In this document: piece by piece, positions 1-3,304 of the stretch
How the letters are laid out: every line of letters starts with the position of its first letter
How positions within the stretch are numbered: the first letter of the stretch is position 1
NCBI GenBank assembly: GCA_013695405.1
Contig: JACDAO010000370.1
Coordinates: forward strand, 1-5,476
From: Acidobacteriota bacterium
GTDB lineage: Bacteria; Acidobacteriota; Vicinamibacteria; Vicinamibacterales; Vicinamibacteraceae
Direction: 5' to 3'
DNA length: 5,476 nt
The notes under the pieces: model-generated
Databases searched by the model: none
The model's input: only the letters and a program-made list of their open reading frames with translations
Told to the model about the DNA's origin: nothing
Position numbers and translations under genes: made by a program

Positions 1-152
1 GCGCAGCGCTGAAGGATCACGAGGAGGTTCCCCGTCGCGAGCGCCACGAATCGCATCCGGACCACCTTCGCCGCGAATTGCGCACGCGCCGCGCAAGTGA
101 ATGCGCCCATGCACGCCGCGAGACGTCCTGGGAGACGAGGGCTTCGCATCAT
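1..152 (-). CDS. Start of a putative secreted protein (3' end outside window)
   Basis: An open frame on the minus strand begins with two adjacent ATG codons (152-150 and 149-147) and runs without a stop off the left edge, giving about 49 residues. It opens with a basic n-region (MMRSPRLPGR), then a short apolar stretch (LAACMGAFTC), and reaches a signal-peptidase-like ARA-Q site near residue 24. The following residues contain alternating hydrophobic strands such as FVALAT and NLLVIL. Third codon positions are strongly G/C, as in the neighbouring genes, which supports real coding. I see no good Shine-Dalgarno sequence before either ATG, and the frame stays open further upstream, so the start is uncertain. 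The family cannot be recognised from so short a piece. It lies downstream of the outer-membrane protein gene, separated from it by a hairpin. Confidence 0.42.
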   Translation of the reverse strand, partial: MMRSPRLPGRLAACMGAFTCAARAQFAAKVVRMRFVALATGNLLVILQRC

Positions 153-208
153 GACCGACTTACTTGTCACGGCATCGACGCGATGGCCTCCGCGATGAGC
201 GCTCCGGC

Positions 209-228
209 CGCGGCTCCGGCGAGCCGCG
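209..228 (-). terminator. Perfect 8-bp GC hairpin directly after a stop codon
   Basis: Read on the minus strand, the base right after the TGA of the outer-membrane protein gene begins CGCGGCTC-GCCG-GAGCCGCG, a perfect 8-bp stem with a 4-nt loop. No T-run follows, so it is not a canonical intrinsic terminator. It could end or pause transcription, or protect the 3' end of the mRNA. Its position touching the stop codon is the main argument for function. Confidence 0.45.
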
Positions 229-744
229 TCAGAAGGCGATGCCGACATTGAGGATGCGCAAGGTGGGCAGGACTTCGATCAGGTCGGCATCGCCAGTGCC
301 GAACAGCCGCTTCAGGCCGAAGCCGGTCCCCATGTAGAAGTGATCGCCCTTGCCAAGCGTCCAGCTCCAGTTGATGTCGAACCCGACGCCGAAGTATGAG
401 CCGTCAGCGACGTTGGTCATCCCGGCCTTGACGCCGAACGCGACGCCAGCCAGCGGCCGGGCGCCGGGATAGTACCGGGCGAACACGTCCGCATTGAGGT
501 AGTCGGCGTCGCCGTCCGAGAAGAACGAGCCACCAACCCCGGCGCCCAACGACTGCCCGACCCGCCGCTCGTACTCGACGTTGAAGAGGTCGAACACCAG
601 GCCGAAGGGATTGGCCGACACCACCTGTCGTGGCCTGACCGGTGGCGACGGTTCGGGGGGCGGCGAGATCGGCTGCGCCCTGAGCGGCAAGGCCGTGGCA
701 GCAAGGACGATGACGACGGCGGCGGTGCGCCAGATCGAATTCAT
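229..744 (-). CDS. Small outer-membrane beta-barrel protein with proline-rich linker
   Basis: This 171-residue protein has a clear Sec signal peptide: MNSIWR, an apolar core at about 7-21, and cleavage near LRAQ at 21-24. A proline-rich linker follows (about 25-38, PISPPPEPSPPVRP). The remaining 130 or so residues are alternating polar/apolar strands rich in Gly and aromatics, for example NPFGLVFDLFNVEYERR at 45-61, DVFARYYPG at 86-94, YFGVGFDINWSW at 117-128 and FYMGTGFGLKRLF at 136-148. It ends in aromatic Phe (NVGIAF), the typical C-terminal signal for barrel assembly. The size fits an eight-stranded barrel. The ATG follows a strong AGGAGG, so the start is firm. It lies 51 nt behind the hydrolase gene, on the same strand. 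The linker may span periplasm or contact the cell wall (inference). No enzymatic motif is visible, and assignment to a named family needs a profile search. Confidence 0.78.
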   Translation of the reverse strand: MNSIWRTAAVVIVLAATALPLRAQPISPPPEPSPPVRPRQVVSANPFGLVFDLFNVEYERRVGQSLGAGVGGSFFSDGDADYLNADVFARYYPGARPLAGVAFGVKAGMTNVADGSYFGVGFDINWSWTLGKGDHFYMGTGFGLKRLFGTGDADLIEVLPTLRILNVGIAF

Positions 745-747
745 GAT

Positions 748-754
748 TCCTCCT
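748..754 (-). promoter_or_regulatory. Strong Shine-Dalgarno for the outer-membrane protein gene
   Basis: The minus strand reads AGGAGGAATC immediately before the ATG at 744. This near-perfect anti-16S match leaves only about 4 nt between AGGAGG and the start. It fixes the start codon and suggests independent, efficient translation despite the short gap to the upstream gene. Confidence 0.75.
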
Positions 755-795
755 GCAGGGTGGCGAGGACGTAATCCAGCCTTCTTGCCGGACGT

Positions 796-1776
796 CTACT
801 GACCCAGCACCGACGCGGCACGCTGCGCGATGATGGCGTGCACGGCTGCGGTGGGATGGATACCGTCCCAGAACAGGAACTCGTCGGGATTCGTGCAGGC
901 AAACGGCGCCTCGGACGGCGTGATGCATGCGCTCGTGACGTCGGTCAGGCTGAAACGATTGCCGTCCGCCACGATCTCGTTGAGCAGCGCGAAGGCGTCG
1001 AGCCTGGCCATGCGGATGCCTGGCGCCGCCGACCACTGCGCCACGATGCTGGCGAGGTTGCCATTGAAGGCCAGCGTCAGGCCGGTCGCGAGCTGCGCGG
1101 TGCCCGGAGCGATTGTGTCGAGGTAGCGAATCGCGGGTGTGAGCGCAGGATTGGGCGCGCTCCACACGAGGAAGTCCCTTGCACCCGCGCCGTACAACCG
1201 CCCGATGTTGGCGGCGATGGACGTCAGCGCCTGCTGGATCACGGCCAAGTGACCACCGCTCGGATACGCCACCAGTGCATCGCGGACGTCGTTTCCGCCC
1301 ATTTCGATCACGTACAGCGCCGCTGGCGACGCGACTCCGCCAGATGCCGCGAGAAACGCGTCCACCTGCGCGGACAGGTTCACGTTCCTGCCATCGTCGT
1401 AGGCCCGGGCCGCGCCGACGGCGTAGTTGGTGGCCACCGCACTCGAGCCGCGGAAGGCGGGCCGCACGGTGCCGGCCAGCCCCCGTGACCGGGCGAACTG
1501 CTCGACCCAGGTGGCGCCGTTCGTGAAGTGGTGACCACCTTTGGCGTAGGGAGCACCGGGAATCAGCAGCGGGTCGACGAGGTAGTCCGGCGGTGTGTTG
1601 GTACCGCCCCTGAGCGCGAAGGCGTTGCCGGAGTCCGACAAGCTGGTGCCGAAGACGACGATGCCGTCGTACTGCGGCTGCGCTGCGACGCGTCCCGTCG
1701 CCGTGAGCGCCAGGGCGAGGCCACCGGCGAACATGCCGCGAACGAGGCGGGTGTGAATGATGTCGAATCTGACCAT
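796..1776 (-). CDS. Secreted SGNH/GDSL-type esterase or lipase
   Basis: This 326-residue protein is a probable secreted lipolytic or carbohydrate-ester hydrolase. A signal peptide covers residues 1-32 (basic start, apolar 15-27, cleavage near VAA-QP). The family blocks are in order. Block I is VVFGTSLSDSGN (40-51) with Ser45 as likely nucleophile. Block II is NYAVGAARA with Gly121 as oxyanion-hole candidate. Block III is GGND (160-163) with Asn162. Block V is WDGIHPT (303-309) with Asp304 and His307. The usual GDSL Asp before the serine is Thr44. Cys284 and Cys294 could form a disulfide. Unlike EstA-type relatives there is no C-terminal autotransporter barrel, so the enzyme is probably periplasmic or released. 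The frame extends 7 codons further to a GTG (1797), but a GGGAGGG placed 8 nt before the ATG at 1776 argues for the ATG. A short gap to the outer-membrane protein gene suggests co-transcription. The substrate cannot be read from sequence. Confidence 0.88.
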   Translation of the reverse strand: MVRFDIIHTRLVRGMFAGGLALALTATGRVAAQPQYDGIVVFGTSLSDSGNAFALRGGTNTPPDYLVDPLLIPGAPYAKGGHHFTNGATWVEQFARSRGLAGTVRPAFRGSSAVATNYAVGAARAYDDGRNVNLSAQVDAFLAASGGVASPAALYVIEMGGNDVRDALVAYPSGGHLAVIQQALTSIAANIGRLYGAGARDFLVWSAPNPALTPAIRYLDTIAPGTAQLATGLTLAFNGNLASIVAQWSAAPGIRMARLDAFALLNEIVADGNRFSLTDVTSACITPSEAPFACTNPDEFLFWDGIHPTAAVHAIIAQRAASVLGQ

Positions 1777-1784
1777 GGCGAATG

Positions 1785-1791
1785 CCCTCCC
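1785..1791 (-). promoter_or_regulatory. Shine-Dalgarno that decides the hydrolase start
   Basis: The minus strand reads GGGAGGG followed by CATTCGCC and ATG, an ideal spacing for the ATG at 1776. The in-frame GTG at 1797 would place this purine run inside the coding region, so the shorter 326-residue protein is preferred. Confidence 0.7.
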
Positions 1792-1799
1792 AGGCACGT

Positions 1800-1813
1800 C
1801 GGCCGACCGGCCG
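1800..1813. repeat. Short GC inverted repeat before the hydrolase RBS
   Basis: The plus strand reads CGGCCG-AC-CGGCCG, two copies of a self-complementary hexamer around 2 nt. It lies a few bases upstream of the hydrolase Shine-Dalgarno. It could be an operator or a small hairpin, but in such GC-rich DNA it may be chance. Confidence 0.25.
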
Positions 1814-1826
1814 CGGACGCAGTCGG

Positions 1827-1848
1827 AACCGCCGTGTGTCCGGCGGCT
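1827..1848 (-). repeat. Inverted repeat / weak terminator-like hairpin in the 1777-1884 gap
   Basis: The minus strand holds CCGCCG-GACACA-CGGCGG, a perfect 6-bp stem with a 6-nt loop, extendable by a G-T and an A-T pair. It lies about 40 nt past the stop of the pseudokinase gene. Only two Ts follow the stem, so it is at best a weak or Rho-assisted terminator. It could equally shape the leader of the hydrolase mRNA. I found no convincing -35/-10 promoter pair in this 108-nt gap. Confidence 0.3.
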
Positions 1849-1884
1849 GCGTTCAGGAGGTCATTCAGGAAAACCGGCGGGAGG

Positions 1885-2559
1885 TTACAGCCGCGCACGC
1901 CCGGAAGGAGGAATGCGCCGGCAGCCTCGCACGGCACGTACGAGCGCGGCGAGGCCATCGCGGTCGTCGGCTGCGAGGGCAGACCGACCGGTGATCGGCG
2001 ACGCCACGGCCGCCAGGCCGAAGTCGAGCAGGTGAGCCACGCCGGTTCCCGGGTGAGCAATCACGTTGCCGGCAACCAGCGAGCCGTGCACCAACCCACG
2101 CGTGTGCGCGACGCGAACCACGTCGATCAGTGGTCGCAGCATCGCCACGGCCTGCTGCGGGGCGAGGCCACCAGCCCTGACCCCCTCCATGATCGGGATG
2201 CCCTGCCTGAACTCGGTCAGCACCGCCGGACAGCCCGCGGCGTCGACATACGCGGCGAGCGGCAGAGCCACGAGCGCGTCGCGCCAGTCACCCAGTTGCT
2301 GCTGGAGCTCCCGGAATCGTGCGAGGAAATCGAGCGGTGCGGGCGAGCGCCAGACCTTGAGCCGCAACAGTCGCCCGTCCGGCCCCTCGTCGCGCACGAG
2401 AAACACGGAGGCCGACACGCTGTCGCCGAGCGGCAGGTGAATAGTGAACGCCCCGGTCAGGTCGCCGGTGCGGACTGGTGTCGCGAGTGCGGCCTCGAGC
2501 AGGCAGGCCGGGCAGAGTCCCCCCTGCAAGACGGCCAGCGGGTGTCTGTCGCAATTCAC
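1885..2559 (-). CDS. Zinc-finger kinase-fold protein, probable pseudokinase
   Basis: This 224-residue protein resembles a shrunken Hanks-type Ser/Thr kinase. The N-terminus has a possible metal site (Cys3, His6, Cys16, Cys19; C..H ... GLCPACLLEAAL), a leader style common before acidobacterial kinases. The N-lobe follows: a degenerate glycine loop (LPLGDSVSASVFLV, about 42-55) and LKVW with Lys68 in the VAIK position. The hinge is near VLTEFRQG (113-120). The catalytic loop reads HGSLVAGN (158-165) instead of HRDLKPEN, so the catalytic Asp is Ser160 and the Lys is lost while Asn165 remains. LLDFG (177-181) is intact. Only about 18 residues separate DFG from an alpha-F-like DRDGLAALV, so the activation segment and APE are missing, and the protein ends soon after. 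Catalysis is unlikely, and a binding or regulatory role is inferred. The GTG start has GGAG 8 nt upstream and lies 13 nt after the sigma-factor stop, so the two are almost surely co-transcribed. Confidence 0.72.
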   Translation of the reverse strand: MNCDRHPLAVLQGGLCPACLLEAALATPVRTGDLTGAFTIHLPLGDSVSASVFLVRDEGPDGRLLRLKVWRSPAPLDFLARFRELQQQLGDWRDALVALPLAAYVDAAGCPAVLTEFRQGIPIMEGVRAGGLAPQQAVAMLRPLIDVVRVAHTRGLVHGSLVAGNVIAHPGTGVAHLLDFGLAAVASPITGRSALAADDRDGLAALVRAVRGCRRIPPSGRARL

Positions 2560-2567
2560 GGCCGTCG

Positions 2568-2571
2568 CTCC
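2568..2571 (-). promoter_or_regulatory. Shine-Dalgarno before the GTG of the pseudokinase
   Basis: GGAG on the minus strand lies 8 nt before the GTG at 2559, within the short spacer and overlapping nothing of the sigma-factor stop. The frame is open further upstream into the sigma gene, but this site and the position of the CxxH leader favour the GTG. Confidence 0.5.
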
Positions 2572-2572
2572 G

Positions 2573-3304
2573 CTAGGAGGCCACCACGCGAATCAGCTCC
2601 CGCATCTCTTCGTCGGCGTCCTCCGGCGACAGCACGGTGTCGGCAATCTGCAGCCTGAGGATGGATCCGAACCGCTGCCGGAGGCGATGTACGGCCACCT
2701 TGACCGCACCTTCGCTCATCAGCAGTTGCTCCGCGATGGTGCGATACGACGGCAACTCGCCGCTGTCGGTCAGGTAGGGGAACAGCGCGTCGGCCACGGA
2801 GTGCTTGCCGGCTTCGTGGTACTCGGCGCGGAGACGCGCAAGTGCACGATCGATGCACAGCGCGGCCCATTTCCTGTCGAACTCCCGCTCGGGCGTGTCT
2901 CCGGAACCGAGGCCGCGCGCGTAGCTCCGCTCGGCGTCGTCGAAGTCGAGGGCCAGCGGTCGTCGCGCGGGGCCGCCGCGCCTGGCGGCAGTGGCGCGCT
3001 CGTGCTCGTTGATGACATATCGCTTGAGCGCCGTCAGCAGGAACCCGCGAAAGCGCCCCCGGGCCGGGTCGGCCGACTGGAGGCCCTGTCGCTCCAGGAG
3101 ACTCGCGAAGAAGCCCTGCGTCAGGTCCTCGGCCTCCTCGCGATCGTGCCCACGCCGCCGCAGGTAGCTGTAGAGAGGCGGCCAGTAGATTTGGCACAAC
3201 TCGGCGAGCGCCCTGCTGGCGGCACCATCGGACAGTCCGCCGGCAGCGGACACCATCGTCCAGCGGGTGGTGGCAAACCCGCCGCCCCCGCGCGCGGTGG
3301 TCAT
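2573..3304 (-). CDS. ECF-type RNA polymerase sigma factor, kinase-associated family
   Basis: This 243-residue sigma-70 family protein should direct RNA polymerase to a dedicated promoter set. It opens with FATTRWTMV (10-18), the signature of a family common in Acidobacteria and Planctomycetes. Region 2 spans about 35-105 (ALAELCQIYWPPLYSYLRRR, then EEAEDLTQGFF at 56-66, and GRFRGFLLTALKRYVINEHER at 83-103). A long linker follows (about 105-145). Region 4 with its helix-turn-helix is about 186-213 (SYRTIAEQLLMSEGAVKVAVHRLRQRF). An acidic tail (DADEEMREL) closes it. It is longer than a minimal ECF factor of about 170-190 residues. The ATG at 3304 overlaps the kinase TGA as ATGA, so translation is coupled. 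A GTG at 3322 would add six residues inside the kinase gene and is less likely. No anti-sigma gene is adjacent, and control by the neighbouring kinase is inferred from context. Confidence 0.9.
   Translation of the reverse strand: MTTARGGGGFATTRWTMVSAAGGLSDGAASRALAELCQIYWPPLYSYLRRRGHDREEAEDLTQGFFASLLERQGLQSADPARGRFRGFLLTALKRYVINEHERATAARRGGPARRPLALDFDDAERSYARGLGSGDTPEREFDRKWAALCIDRALARLRAEYHEAGKHSVADALFPYLTDSGELPSYRTIAEQLLMSEGAVKVAVHRLRQRFGSILRLQIADTVLSPEDADEEMRELIRVVAS

Noticed and set aside
229..1776. Split autotransporter: hydrolase passenger and barrel encoded by separate genes
   Set aside because: The barrel protein has only about 130 residues after its linker, enough for about eight strands, whereas EstA-type translocators need a 12-strand barrel. 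Both proteins also have their own signal peptides. Adjacency alone is not enough.
1825..1852. ECF-like -35 element GGAAC on the plus strand with CGTT downstream
   Set aside because: The spacing is about 19 nt, the orientation is plus, and no plus-strand gene follows. The match falls inside the inverted repeat and is probably chance.
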